Shown: positions 9,034 to 18,110 of the stretch, piece after piece
Layout of the letters: each line of letters begins with the position of its first letter
Position numbering within the stretch: position 1 is the stretch's first letter
Assembly: GCF_000385175.1 (NCBI RefSeq)
Contig: NZ_ARQJ01000025.1
Span: 1 to 64,000 of the forward strand
DNA: 64,000 bases
DNA from: Salinicoccus albus DSM 19776
Lineage (GTDB): Bacteria > Bacillota > Bacilli > Staphylococcales > Salinicoccaceae
Direction of reading: 5' to 3'
Translations under genes and position numbers: made by a program
Notes under the pieces: generated by a model
What the model saw: only the letters and a program-made list of their open reading frames with translations
What the model was told of the DNA's origin: nothing
The model's database searches: none

Positions 9034-9171
9034 ATGTATAAGCTCAAATCATTATTTGATTCATTATCTTTTTTAAAAATAGTTGTGATCGCTTTTTTTG
9101 GCAGTGGATTATTTACATTGATTTATCTTTTTGCAAAGGACGTGCTAAATACAATACCGTATTTATTTTAA
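9034..9171 (+). CDS. Putative 45-aa membrane protein
   Basis: A short reading frame starts at ATG 9034, preceded by GAGAGG seven bases upstream, and encodes 45 residues. A basic N-terminus (MYKLKSLFDS) is followed by a hydrophobic segment (about 14-33, LKIVVIAFFGSGLFTLIYLF) and a short tail. It is the only supported gene in the 8755-9404 gap. The good Shine-Dalgarno and single-helix design favour a real small membrane protein. No family is recognised. Confidence 0.45.
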   Translation: MYKLKSLFDSLSFLKIVVIAFFGSGLFTLIYLFAKDVLNTIPYLF

Positions 9172-9356
9172 GAAGCGGGGATGGGACATTAAGTATCTTT
9201 TAATTTAAAACCCGTACGTTTACAATCCGTGGGGGCATCGCGTGAACCTGTAGTCTCACGCTGATGCGATTCCCCTCGGAGTCTCACGCACGGGTTTTAC
9301 TATTCATTATTCGATATTATATCTTTTTATAGAGTTACATCCCAGCCCCACTTTCT
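9172..9356. repeat. Large imperfect inverted repeat (dispersed intergenic hairpin type)
   Basis: The outer arms pair GGGGATGGGA (about 9177-9186) with TCCCAGCCCC (about 9343-9352). A middle pair is AAAACCCGT/ACGGGTTTT, and an inner pair is built on GGGGCATCGCGTGA against a reversed copy. No coding potential is seen. This design (GGGAYGGGACAT...AAACCCGT...ACGGGTTTT...TCCCAGCCCC) resembles dispersed intergenic hairpins of Staphylococcaceae and Bacillaceae. A degenerate relative seems to lie at 19360-19430. Confidence 0.6.
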
Positions 9357-9404
9357 CCTTACAATTCATCCTGAGGCCGCACAGAAAGTCCGCACTGATT
9401 CTGG

Positions 9405-10040
9405 CTAATAAAACGACGGTTTCTCCCAATCCGTATCTGGCTCACTGACGCCCAGACTTTCACGGATGTACAGCGTATTATCTTTCAGCAGGTTCATGAC
9501 CAGACGGACGACGGCCTGACGTGTTACCTGAGCTCCGACAAACGGTTCGCCCTTGACTGTCAGCATATAATCCTCATTGCCAGCCTGATCATACAGCCAT
9601 GTCAGCCGGAGCAGCGTGTAATCCAGATCGGCATGCTCAACCGCCGCTGCAGGTGCTTTGAATGTCTGCAGGATACCGCCGATCATACGATCATTCCAGC
9701 GGCCGAAAGCACCGCCGACCTCGTCATATAACCCCAGCACCGTCGCACCAATGAGACGCTTCATGCCCGCACGTTCCATCGCTGATACTACAGATTCCGT
9801 CTCTTTTGTCCCCATCATATCATTAAGATATACCACGTCCACGCCCTGCATGGACTGCACGAGTTTATCCGTTTCATTAAAATCACCGTCAACCAATGTC
9901 ACGTTGTCATTCGCATTGCTCAAACGTTTATGGGCATTTCTTGCGAATAATTTTAGTTCCGCTTCGGGCATCTCATCCAATATTGTGGGAATAAGAAAAC
10001 TGGAAATCTGTCCGGCCGCGCCTAAAATTAAAATATTCAT
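9405..10040 (-). CDS. NAD(P)-binding (NmrA-like/atypical SDR) protein
   Basis: The product has an N-terminal Rossmann nucleotide-binding motif (MNILILGAAGQISSFL, pattern GxxGxxx) and the overall length (211 aa) of the NAD(P)H-binding atypical short-chain dehydrogenases. Features include a VTLVDGDF turn and VDVVYLND, which end strands of the fold. A clear YxxxK catalytic pair is not evident, so it may be a sensor or an epimerase-like protein. The ATG at 10040 is preferred over an upstream GTG at 10052 because GAGGTG lies nine bases before it. The substrate is unknown. Confidence 0.75.
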   Translation of the reverse strand: MNILILGAAGQISSFLIPTILDEMPEAELKLFARNAHKRLSNANDNVTLVDGDFNETDKLVQSMQGVDVVYLNDMMGTKETESVVSAMERAGMKRLIGATVLGLYDEVGGAFGRWNDRMIGGILQTFKAPAAAVEHADLDYTLLRLTWLYDQAGNEDYMLTVKGEPFVGAQVTRQAVVRLVMNLLKDNTLYIRESLGVSEPDTDWEKPSFY

Positions 10041-10127
10041 ATTATGACTCACCTCGTCCTTTATCTTCAGTCTAGGAGGCGGACGGATAAGTCTAAAGTA
10101 TTCTGTTTTAAATGCATATTACAAATG

Positions 10128-10529
10128 TCAAATGGTTTCAGTATCCCAGCTCCTGTAATCCGCAACGCTTTGATGGTCATAAAATTCCTTAACCCGCTTG
10201 ATTGTGTCATCATAATTCAACCCGGTATTATTGACGAAAATTTTACCATAATCATATGACCCCTTTGGAGGCAGGGCTTCTATCCAGTAACTGCCATCGT
10301 CCATACCTATTACCTGGATGATCTCAATCTCCAAATCAGCGTTCATGCAACCCAGAGAAGCAAAAATTTGTTCATCCGGCCAGGCATGTTGTACGGCTTC
10401 CTCCACCTGTTCCCACGCCGGTTCTCTAACTTCACCTTCATTAGTCGTCAGCGACCAGTACTTTTCTCCTGATGCTGTATCCTCCGGCCCCGCGTCTTTT
10501 TTGAAAAAATCGAACAGTCCGATACACAT
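10128..10529 (-). CDS. Hypothetical protein (134 aa class)
   Basis: This small, acidic, soluble protein has no signal peptide or membrane segment. It begins with the amphipathic GLFDFFKK stretch seen in many small Firmicutes proteins, then an aromatic-rich domain (KYWSLTTNEG, DGSYWIEALPP). The ATG at 10529 follows AAGGGAG closely, and GTG one codon upstream is an alternative. It is divergent from the SAP-domain gene that follows. No function can be assigned from sequence. Confidence 0.6.
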   Translation of the reverse strand: MCIGLFDFFKKDAGPEDTASGEKYWSLTTNEGEVREPAWEQVEEAVQHAWPDEQIFASLGCMNADLEIEIIQVIGMDDGSYWIEALPPKGSYDYGKIFVNNTGLNYDDTIKRVKEFYDHQSVADYRSWDTETI

Positions 10530-10633
10530 CACTCCCTTATGATTTGGATTTTATTAATATTACTTATTGATTATAATAAACAAAAATGTGTATATCATCA
10601 AATGGAGAAGGATGGGAGAAGGATGGGAGAATC

Positions 10634-11518
10634 ATGGGATTAAATGCTGTTGAAGTCCTTTACCTGCATTTTGTTCACGGCAGAATTCACGAGGAAGCCA
10701 CACAGTATAACTTCTGGTTGACTCAATATTCAGTAAAAGCGGCAGATCTAATTAGAAGCCTGCTGGATAAAGGCGTAATTTTTGAAAACAATGATCTATC
10801 AGTTACCTTATGGAAATTGAAGGTCCCCGAATTAAAAACGCTGTTGAGACACAGCGGGATGAAAGTCTCGGGGACCAAGGGCAAGTTGGTTGAAAGGGCC
10901 ATAGAGAACCGGCATTTAATTGATTTGAACCTGGCGGATCTAAAACCTGTATATACTGTCAAAAGTGATTATGACGCTTTCCTTAAAGACACTGAGTTCA
11001 TCAATTATTTTCATTTCAATGGACATATCAGCATCTACGAAGCATATGAATACTACCTCACCCATCCGGATCGAACATCAAATGAAGTGGCTGCCGGCAT
11101 ACTGGCGGCGGATGCTGAAGAGAGCCTCCGCACTCCCAACAAGTACCGTGCCATCAAATCCTTTCAACTGCTGTCCCATTTCTATCTGCAGCAGCTGAAT
11201 GACTTGAACAGCTCGATATATTATCTCAACAACTTCACCATGCTGATCATACTTCAATCAATGACGAATTATCACAAATATAAATCTATCATGCCCGGCA
11301 GCCACTTCAATATCGATAATTTCACCGCTGAAAAGTACAGGGTTCTATTGAAGACAAATCAAATGACACCCTATGGACTGAATCAGTCGTTGGTCGATGA
11401 TACTGAAAACTTGCCTTATTCATATGAACAGCGAAAAATGGCTGCAAAATTCATCGTTGATTATATAATGGAAGATAACGAAGCTGAGAGTAAACTGAGA
11501 AGATTACTGGATGAATGA
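10634..11518 (+). CDS. SAP-domain-containing protein
   Basis: The 294-aa product contains a SAP-like helix-turn-helix near residues 65-100 (VPELKTLLRHSGMKVSGTKGKLVERAIEN), a fold that often binds DNA or chromatin-like surfaces. The remainder is helical, with no membrane segment. The start is ATG 10634, just after a tandem GGATGGGAGAA repeat that supplies the ribosome-binding purines. An upstream in-frame ATG at 10586 would add 16 residues encoded partly by that repeat and is less likely. SAP proteins of this type are annotated in Bacillales without defined function. Confidence 0.7.
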   Translation: MGLNAVEVLYLHFVHGRIHEEATQYNFWLTQYSVKAADLIRSLLDKGVIFENNDLSVTLWKLKVPELKTLLRHSGMKVSGTKGKLVERAIENRHLIDLNLADLKPVYTVKSDYDAFLKDTEFINYFHFNGHISIYEAYEYYLTHPDRTSNEVAAGILAADAEESLRTPNKYRAIKSFQLLSHFYLQQLNDLNSSIYYLNNFTMLIILQSMTNYHKYKSIMPGSHFNIDNFTAEKYRVLLKTNQMTPYGLNQSLVDDTENLPYSYEQRKMAAKFIVDYIMEDNEAESKLRRLLDE

Positions 11519-11540
11519 AAATTTTCTATATGAAAAGAGG

Positions 11541-11891
11541 TCATCTCCGCAACACTTTATCCAGCGTTTTTCCCTTTGCCAGCTCATCAATCAGCTTATC
11601 CAGATAGCGGATTTCCTGCATCGTCGGTTCTTCGATATCTTCCACCCGCACACCGCAGATCACACCTTTAATCATCGTCCGAGAAGGATTCATCTGAGGC
11701 GCTTCTGCAAAGAAAGTCTCAAAATCCGTTCCTTTCTCCAGTTGTGTTTCTAACTCTTCCTGGCTGTATCCTGTCAGCCAGCAGATGATTTCATCAACTT
11801 CAGTTTTCGTCCGCCCTTTTTTCTCTGCTTTCTTTACGTAATGGGGGTAAACTTTAGCAACATTCATCGTATAGATTTTATGTTTGACCAA
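11541..11891 (-). CDS. DUF2200 family protein
   Basis: This short protein has the DUF2200 hallmarks: [40 protein letters not shown] at its N-terminus, then the conserved PQMNPSR and [18 protein letters not shown] at 11891 with AGAGG eight bases upstream is the likely start (116 aa). An ATG at 11909 is further upstream but lacks a Shine-Dalgarno. It converges with the SAP-domain gene. The function of the family is unknown. Confidence 0.75.
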   Translation of the reverse strand: MVKHKIYTMNVAKVYPHYVKKAEKKGRTKTEVDEIICWLTGYSQEELETQLEKGTDFETFFAEAPQMNPSRTMIKGVICGVRVEDIEEPTMQEIRYLDKLIDELAKGKTLDKVLRR

Positions 11892-11950
11892 GTCAGAACC
11901 TCTTTCCATTTAATTTTTAACCCGATTGTTTCAAAGTTAAGAATGAACCG

Positions 11951-13654
11951 TCATTTCATCTTCAATCCTCTGTATCTGTTGATAGCGGCACAGAATTCCT
12001 GCTTTCTGGGCAGCGCCATATTACCCGGATGCCCGCTGTGGGGTGAAATACCGTCGAGTCCGGAGGATTCAATCTTTTCATATACGCGGTCTGCGGCTTG
12101 CGATAACGTGCGCTTCTCGTCCAGCACTTCATCCTTGAAGTAATCGATCATCGCTGTGATGGCGTTCGTCTGACTGGTATCTGTCAGCTGCTCCAGACCG
12201 GAGATGTCGATGGACTCCCGGCCATACAGAATCGTATGCTTACCTTTGGCTTTCAGCCGCCCGTCTTTGCCGGATTTTGAAAAACTCTCTTTCATCGGCA
12301 TCCTCGTCGGCAGATCACCGAATTCCCTATGGGAGGTATCGGCTCTTCTATAGCCGTCTGAATAGGCGATTGCCTTGGCGTCTTCCGTGACGTCCTTCAA
12401 TCTGTACTCATCCATCATGAGCACATGATCCGCGGCTTCAAAGTAGTCTCCGGAACCGCCCACGATGAGTATCGTAGAGATCCCTAATGTGTCATACAAT
12501 GGTTTGATTTTATCCGCAAACGGTGTAATTGGTTCCTTATCTGGCGCAATCAGCTTCTGCATACGACCGTCACGGATCATGAAATTGGTGGCGGATGTAT
12601 CCTCATCAATGAGCATCAGAGAAGATTCCGCTTCCAGTGCCTCCATCACGTTCGTCGCCTGCGATGTGCTGCCGCTGGCATTTTCCGTTGAAAATTTGCG
12701 TGTATCCTTGCCGCCCGGGAGATTGTTGATGAACGGTCCAATGTTCACTTTTTCAACACTGCGTCCGTCTTCGGCACGGATTTTCACTGCATCCTGACGA
12801 GTGAGGACCATTTCCCGGCCGTCAGCAGGAATATGGTGATAAACGCCGAGTTCCAAAGCTTCGAGCAACGTGGATTTCCCGTGATACCCGCCGCCGACAA
12901 TCAGTGAGATCCCTTCCGGAATCCCCATGCCCGCAACGGTTCTGCCACTTGGCAGTTCAATCTCTATTTCACGGCTTTTCGGACTTTGAAAAGGTACTGC
13001 ATCCTTCAAGGGTCTGTCGGATACACCGCTCTCCCGCGGCAGTACGGCACCATTGGCGACGAAGGCAACCAGATTGCGGTCTTTCAGTTCTTTAAGAATA
13101 TGATCCTGATCCAGCATCAAGATCACCTGATTTTTCATGGATTCCTGATCCAGGTTACGATACAGCAGCGACTGCCGGGCAGCCTCCGGCAGCATATCCT
13201 GGAATATATGGGCGGCCGCCTTGCCAAGAATTTTTCTGCCGGCAGCGGGCAGTCCCACTTCAATCCGCACCTCGATATCCTTCTCACCGATCACGACAGA
13301 CGTCCGCTCCATTATTTCCTGGCCGCAGCGGTCGATGAAAATCTTGCCGTTCGTTCCCGAGCCTTTGGACTTTTTATTCACCTGCTGGATACTTTTCCAG
13401 AAAGCACGTGTCAGAAAATCAGCAACAGCAATCGTTTTGCTTTTAGAATCCAGCCATTCTTCAGGTATACCGGCAGTCTCACGAGCCATGATGACGCGCA
13501 TTTTGGAAGGCGGCGCATAGGGATCAACCTGGACATGATCAACGGCAAGCCGAAACTTTCCAAAGTCATATATGCCTTTAATCTGTTTGTACATCCCATA
13601 TTTCTGTCCGTCCAGGGAATTCAGCAGTTGATCGAATGCTTCAGCGCTTTTCAT
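11951..13654 (-). CDS. ABC-ATPase domain protein (PF09818-type)
   Basis: This 567-aa cytoplasmic P-loop protein has a Walker A-like motif GGGYHGKSTLL (about residue 250), a Q/D-loop region, an SGSTSQ signature-like segment, and a Walker B with LMLIDEDTSATNFM. It matches the family called predicted ABC-class ATPase (PF09818). That family has no membrane domain and no established role. A basic C-terminal region (about 455-567) includes HTILYGRESIDISGLEQL. It starts eight bases after GGAG. It appears monocistronic on the minus strand. Confidence 0.8.
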   Translation of the reverse strand: MKSAEAFDQLLNSLDGQKYGMYKQIKGIYDFGKFRLAVDHVQVDPYAPPSKMRVIMARETAGIPEEWLDSKSKTIAVADFLTRAFWKSIQQVNKKSKGSGTNGKIFIDRCGQEIMERTSVVIGEKDIEVRIEVGLPAAGRKILGKAAAHIFQDMLPEAARQSLLYRNLDQESMKNQVILMLDQDHILKELKDRNLVAFVANGAVLPRESGVSDRPLKDAVPFQSPKSREIEIELPSGRTVAGMGIPEGISLIVGGGYHGKSTLLEALELGVYHHIPADGREMVLTRQDAVKIRAEDGRSVEKVNIGPFINNLPGGKDTRKFSTENASGSTSQATNVMEALEAESSLMLIDEDTSATNFMIRDGRMQKLIAPDKEPITPFADKIKPLYDTLGISTILIVGGSGDYFEAADHVLMMDEYRLKDVTEDAKAIAYSDGYRRADTSHREFGDLPTRMPMKESFSKSGKDGRLKAKGKHTILYGRESIDISGLEQLTDTSQTNAITAMIDYFKDEVLDEKRTLSQAADRVYEKIESSGLDGISPHSGHPGNMALPRKQEFCAAINRYRGLKMK

Positions 13655-13787
13655 CTAAAAATCTCCTTTTCAATACTTCTAATTATCTTTATGTCAAAAA
13701 AATTCGCTATTGCAAAAAATAGCATACTTCCCGGCTCAATGAAACTCTTCCCTCACTCATTTCTGCGCCCATGTATTTTTACATACT

Positions 13788-13817
13788 CATTGGCCGGGAA
13801 TCGATTCCCGGCCAATG
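13788..13817. terminator. 30-bp perfect palindrome downstream of the subtilase gene
   Basis: CATTGGCCGGGAATC at 13788-13802 is followed directly by its exact reverse complement. It lies ten bases past the stop codon of the minus-strand protease gene. A run of T residues follows only after about ten bases, so it may act as a terminator or mRNA-end stabiliser rather than a classical intrinsic terminator. Confidence 0.6.
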
Positions 13818-13827
13818 GACATTTAAT

Positions 13828-15120
13828 TTACTGTCCTGTGTCTGAAGATACCGTTATCCCATAATTTTGTGCCCGCTCCAACGCATCTATTCCATGAATA
13901 TATCCCCATACATCATCAAGCGTTGGCTCAGAAGTGACTTTAAGAATCGCTTTTATATCATTCGGGCTCAGGTCGCCGTCCGCTTCCAGTATTAAGGCAA
14001 TGATACCGGCGCAAATCGGAGTCGCCATAGAGGTACCGGATAACTGTACATAGTTTTCATCAATCACCTGTTCTGATAACTGGCTCTCAAGTGCAGAATC
14101 CGGCGCCAAAGGCGCAATGATATTGGTCCCCGGGGCATAAACATCAGGTTTTTCCAAGGCGTCAACCGTCGGGCCTCTGCTGGAATACTCCGCTATGACA
14201 TCATCGCTTCTATCCACAGTATCCTGGTCTGCTGTAGCACCGACTGTGATGATAAACGGATCAATCGCCGGTGTGCCTATTGTGGAACGTTGTGGTCCAT
14301 CATTCCCTGCCGCAGCACAGACAACGATGCCCTGATGCCATGCTTCACGGGCGGCCAGTGCCAACGGGTCATCCCTGAAAGATTCAGAGGCGGCACTGCC
14401 AAGCGAAAGAGAAATGATATTAATATCATATTCCGCTCTGTGATCGACACACCATTCGATTCCTTCGATAATGTTTGATAACCGTCCGCCGCCCTCTTCA
14501 TCCAGGGCTTTAACACCGACAATAGACGCCCCTGGCGCCGGACCGGCATACTGTCCGTCAGACAACTCCCCATTGCCTGCAGCATCGCCTGCACAATGGG
14601 TGCCATGCCCATTATCATCATAGGGCTCGCTCCGACCATTCACTAAATCATAAAAACCCGTGATCCGCTCCGCCAGATCCTGGTGCGGGTGAACACCTGT
14701 ATCAATCACAGCAATGGTCACTCCGCTGCCGGTTAAATTATATGTTTCATGAATGGCTGTGGCACCTGTGTGTTCACTGGCGATATCCAGAAAGGCGGTG
14801 ACAACACGGTCGTGATAAACACGGTCGACCGCTTCATGATCTTTGATCTGCTTAATCATGCCCGGGGTCAGATGGCCGCGAATACCATTTATGGTACGCA
14901 GCTCTTTGTCCAGCTTGTTATGGGTATCGATATTACAAGTCTGAATCAGGTCATCTTTTGAAGCTTTCTCACAGTTCTTCTTGTAATAAACAATCACCGG
15001 TATCTCTGTATTACTTGTGTCATCCGGGTCGTGTCTGCGATTAATACGCAATTGTTCAACTAAACCAGGGTCCAGTTTCCGTCCGGCATCTTCAAACCAT
15101 ACGTTTTTTCTGTTACTCAT
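13828..15120 (-). CDS. Intracellular subtilisin-like serine protease (S8, AprX-like)
   Basis: The 430-aa product has the S8 catalytic triad in order: D140 in VIDTG, H172 in DNGHGTHCAG, and Ser in LSGTSMATP. There is no signal peptide. The first roughly 120 residues look like an inhibitor_I9-type or AprX-like propeptide region. This fits the cytoplasmic AprX group rather than secreted subtilisins. The ATG at 15120 is chosen because GAGGAGG precedes it. The apparent start 15 bases upstream lies on the Shine-Dalgarno itself. It ends just before a perfect palindrome. The macrodomain gene upstream is 48 bp away and could be co-transcribed. Confidence 0.85.
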   Translation of the reverse strand: MSNRKNVWFEDAGRKLDPGLVEQLRINRRHDPDDTSNTEIPVIVYYKKNCEKASKDDLIQTCNIDTHNKLDKELRTINGIRGHLTPGMIKQIKDHEAVDRVYHDRVVTAFLDIASEHTGATAIHETYNLTGSGVTIAVIDTGVHPHQDLAERITGFYDLVNGRSEPYDDNGHGTHCAGDAAGNGELSDGQYAGPAPGASIVGVKALDEEGGGRLSNIIEGIEWCVDHRAEYDINIISLSLGSAASESFRDDPLALAAREAWHQGIVVCAAAGNDGPQRSTIGTPAIDPFIITVGATADQDTVDRSDDVIAEYSSRGPTVDALEKPDVYAPGTNIIAPLAPDSALESQLSEQVIDENYVQLSGTSMATPICAGIIALILEADGDLSPNDIKAILKVTSEPTLDDVWGYIHGIDALERAQNYGITVSSDTGQ

Positions 15121-15168
15121 TTTTTGCCTCCTCATCGGATGGAGATTTCGACAATTTTCTCAGTACAA

Positions 15169-15687
15169 TCATTCGTATTGGATATTATTGATCGCTGCAT
15201 CATAAGACGCTTTTGTCTTCTCATCAAATAATACCCACATGATGGAATCAAAAGCATCTGGATTATCGTTAGTGACCGCCCTGACCGTATCGACCGCAAT
15301 CGATGCAGCTTTATCAACAGGAAAATGATACACGCCTGTGGAAATAGAAGGGAAGGCGAGTTTGCGAACATCGTTTTCCATCGCAACTTCCAGCGACCGG
15401 CGGTAACAGCCGGCCAATAACTCCTCTTCATTATTGGTGCCGCCGTTCCAGACAGGGCCGACTGTATGAATGACATAATCCACCGGTAAATCATATGCGC
15501 CAGATATTTTTGCGTCCCCGGTTTCACAACCGCCAAGTGCCCGGGTCTCTTCCAGTAAACCGGGTCCGGCAGCCTTATGGATGGCACCGTCAACGCCGCC
15601 TCCGCCAAGCAGGCTTTTATTCGCCGCATTGACAACGGCCTCCATACCTTCCACTTTTGTTATATCGCCCAATTGAGTTTGAAGCAT
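15169..15687 (-). CDS. Macrodomain protein (O-acetyl-ADP-ribose deacetylase-like)
   Basis: Macrodomains bind ADP-ribose and often hydrolyse O-acetyl-ADP-ribose or remove ADP-ribose from proteins. The 172-aa protein carries the family signature [22 protein letters not shown], the VIHTVGPVW strand and [11 protein letters not shown]. This is the MacroD/YmdB-type active site with N, G-rich loop and D. ATG 15687 is preceded by GAGAGGAG. Three further in-frame codons upstream lack support. The physiological substrate is unknown. It is one gene upstream of the subtilase on the same strand. Confidence 0.88.
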   Translation of the reverse strand: MLQTQLGDITKVEGMEAVVNAANKSLLGGGGVDGAIHKAAGPGLLEETRALGGCETGDAKISGAYDLPVDYVIHTVGPVWNGGTNNEEELLAGCYRRSLEVAMENDVRKLAFPSISTGVYHFPVDKAASIAVDTVRAVTNDNPDAFDSIMWVLFDEKTKASYDAAINNIQYE

Positions 15688-15847
15688 TGTATCACTCCTC
15701 TCATTAGCATGTATACCCGCTCTCATCGAAAAAATTCATCGTTCAAACACAGCATATTTCAAAGTCTGTCAGCTGCTGTCTATTGAATCGGATTTATCCA
15801 ATAGGATACAGATCACACCAGCCAGAATTGATACAGATCAAAATAGA

Positions 15848-16146
15848 TTAAAAGAACATTCCAAATCCTGCATTATGATTCATGAGATTCAACATTGTAA
15901 TTTCTGTTTCATACTGAAGTGCTGTGCGAAAATCTTCCGGAAGATAGGATCTGACATCATTATCCAGCTCTATTTCTCCTCTTCCCACAACTGAAAAACT
16001 CTCACCCATATTAATAATTTACTGATGGGCCCCCGCTCAAACACCATATCCTCTGCAAGTGAGTACAGTTGGAATGAATCCCCGCAGAGCTGAATCGCAC
16101 AGTATTAAATCGCTTTCAAATTATGCGTCAGCCTCACAGCATGGTT
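15848..16146 (-). pseudogene. Degenerate small gene, unrecognised
   Basis: Several coding-like frames follow each other on the minus strand. A GTG with AGAGGAG upstream begins VRLTHNLKAI before an in-frame stop. Then a frame reads CAIQLCGDSFQLYSLAEDMVF. After a shift near 16010 an open frame of 53 codons (ATG 16009 to stop 15848) reads MGESFSVVGRGEIELDNDV and so on. The run of sensible residues across three frames suggests one decayed gene with a nonsense mutation and a frameshift. The last part alone could be an expressed 53-aa peptide, but it has no Shine-Dalgarno. No family is recognised. Confidence 0.4.
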
Positions 16147-16186
16147 CTCCTCTTTTACGCTATGCAGCACTTATGAGAGAACCTGG

Positions 16187-17008
16187 TCAGTCCTTTATTA
16201 ACTCTTTCACCCAGTTCATTCCTTCATTGACGAATTTTTCTGTTGGATTTGTGTGAGGTGTGTGTTCAAAAACAAAAAACTTACCCGAACCAGCCGACAG
16301 TTTATAAATGATATCCTTGAGGTTAAAATATCCGTTGTTTAACTCCTGAGTCGGATGAACAGGCACCCATATATATTTATCGTCATGAAACGCTACATTG
16401 TGTAAATGCACGACCATTATATACTTCTGCCACTTTTCAATATACGCCGCTGCCTTATCGTTAACTGCTAATAAATAATCTCCAATATCAATACATATTT
16501 TTATGCCATATTTGTCCCATAATTCAACTGGAAAATGATCCAAAGCTCTAATCCCAAAAGAGGACCGGTTAAAACCCAGCTTGGGTTCGCAAACAATTGT
16601 TATGGCATATCTTTTTTGTAATAAATATAATCTCTTCAGCCCATTCTCAATAATTTCAACCGTATCGATATCTTTTTCTTCCTTAAAATAAGGGAAATGG
16701 ACTAAAATATATTCTGCACTCAATTGGGACATATGCTTAACTTCCGATTCAAACTGTTCCCATGCTTGTTCAGGATTGTATTGAACTTTTTCCAGCAAAT
16801 CATACTTACTTTGATTTCTATATAAAGGGGAATGCAGACCAAATGTTACATTCTTATCATTTAACAGTTCTAAGAAACGATTAAAAGACGCTTTCGTTGG
16901 AAACTCACCAATCTCAATATGATTTACATGCGCCTTATCAAATAAAACGGGGAGTTTTTCAGGATCGGTCATAATCACGCTTCCAGAAAGCCCGATACGA
17001 TGAGACAT
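16187..17008 (-). CDS. Sugar phosphate isomerase/epimerase-like TIM-barrel protein
   Basis: The 273-aa protein has the features of the AP endonuclease family 2/xylose isomerase-like TIM-barrel superfamily. These are an N-terminal glycine strand (RIGLSGSV), FGLHSPLY, YILVHFPYF, CEPKLGF with a metal-binding Glu, CIDIGDYL and VVHLHNV, and a late FEHT motif. The His/Glu/Asp residues that bind metals in this fold are present. No neighbour indicates the substrate. It could be an isomerase, a deoxyribose-phosphate-type enzyme or a nuclease homologue. Confidence 0.7.
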   Translation of the reverse strand: MSHRIGLSGSVIMTDPEKLPVLFDKAHVNHIEIGEFPTKASFNRFLELLNDKNVTFGLHSPLYRNQSKYDLLEKVQYNPEQAWEQFESEVKHMSQLSAEYILVHFPYFKEEKDIDTVEIIENGLKRLYLLQKRYAITIVCEPKLGFNRSSFGIRALDHFPVELWDKYGIKICIDIGDYLLAVNDKAAAYIEKWQKYIMVVHLHNVAFHDDKYIWVPVHPTQELNNGYFNLKDIIYKLSAGSGKFFVFEHTPHTNPTEKFVNEGMNWVKELIKD

Positions 17009-17061
17009 TTTACGCGCACGCTCCTCCCAATGTTGATTTATTTTACTTTATAATCAGCCAA

Positions 17062-17979
17062 TTACTCCGCTTCTATTACATTCAGCTCGTACATATACGT
17101 TTCTTCGAAACTGATGTTGATGTAGTCTGCCCCGCTTACTTGCGGGATATATGCCGGGGCGTCTTCTATCTCTGCCGTTTCGATGAAATTTCTCCCGTTG
17201 TAATAACTGATATAAGCGGGAACCGTAATGGCATAACTTGCCGATGGGTCATATTCCAGCGCTTCAGTAACTGCATAATCTTCATCTTCAATGAAGCGGC
17301 CATCATCATTGATTCTTTCTCCCATCGTCAGATTTTCTTCTGCCAGAAATTCCTGACCAAACATAATCTGTCCGGTTAGATTTTCCTCAACGAGCCTCCC
17401 CTCTCCGACGAGTGCTTCAGGTGTCGTATTGGCTTCCTCGCCTGACTCAGCATCTTCGAGAGCCTCATCATATAAGCTGATACGCTCTGTATCCGCCTGG
17501 TTCACACTGACAATCAGCCGATCCGCTTCAGGCACATTTTCTATGACCAGCGGCGTATTGTGCCCATAGTTATTCGTCTTGATAAACGCTTCACCATAAT
17601 AATACGAAACATATGAGGAGGCGGTAACAGTGTACTCTTTCTCCGGATCATATGGAATGTAATCCGTCCGCGCCATATGTCCGCGCGGATCATCCACCCC
17701 GCTGTAGTTTATCCAGTATCCTTCGAGGAAAGACATATCATCCATTAAATCCACCGTTGGTGCATTTTCAGTATCTGATTCATTCGTGTTACCGTTACCT
17801 GCTCCATCACTTTCAGCCTGTGTATCTGCTTCTTCAGATGATTCTTCCACATTATCTTTTTCCGCTGTATTTTCTTCAGATGCCTCATCCTGATTCATTG
17901 TTTCCTCTTCCGAAGAACCGTCCTGATTGCATCCGACGAGGATGATACTGCTCAACACTATACATAATAAGCGTCGCAT
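17062..17979 (-). CDS. Acidic lipoprotein with duplicated module
   Basis: ATG 17979, after GAGGTGAG, begins a lipoprotein signal peptide ending in the lipobox ILVGC (C17). Residues about 20-75 form a disordered Glu/Asp/Asn-rich linker. Two related modules follow. The first contains YDPEKEYTVTASSYVSYYYGE, the second YDPSASYAITVPAYISYYNGR. Each is followed by F-I-x-T and a beta-rich stretch, so the globular part is an internal duplication. It is anchored to the outer face of the membrane. No specific ligand or family is recognised. Confidence 0.75.
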   Translation of the reverse strand: MRRLLCIVLSSIILVGCNQDGSSEEETMNQDEASEENTAEKDNVEESSEEADTQAESDGAGNGNTNESDTENAPTVDLMDDMSFLEGYWINYSGVDDPRGHMARTDYIPYDPEKEYTVTASSYVSYYYGEAFIKTNNYGHNTPLVIENVPEADRLIVSVNQADTERISLYDEALEDAESGEEANTTPEALVGEGRLVEENLTGQIMFGQEFLAEENLTMGERINDDGRFIEDEDYAVTEALEYDPSASYAITVPAYISYYNGRNFIETAEIEDAPAYIPQVSGADYINISFEETYMYELNVIEAE

Positions 17980-18064
17980 CCACTCACCTCTGCCCCTTTT
18001 TATACTTACACCTATCATACAATACTATTATGAAAATCTGAATATTTTTTTAATTGGATGACAG

Positions 18065-18110
18065 GCAAAAAACCTCCAGATTTACCGCTAAAAAATCGGC
18101 AGATCTGGAG
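18065..18110 (-). terminator. Terminator of the isochorismatase-family gene
   Basis: CTCCAGAT (18074-18081) and ATCTGGAG (18103-18110) form an 8-bp stem over a 21-nt loop. On the minus strand it is followed by GGTTTTTTGCC. Confidence 0.7.
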
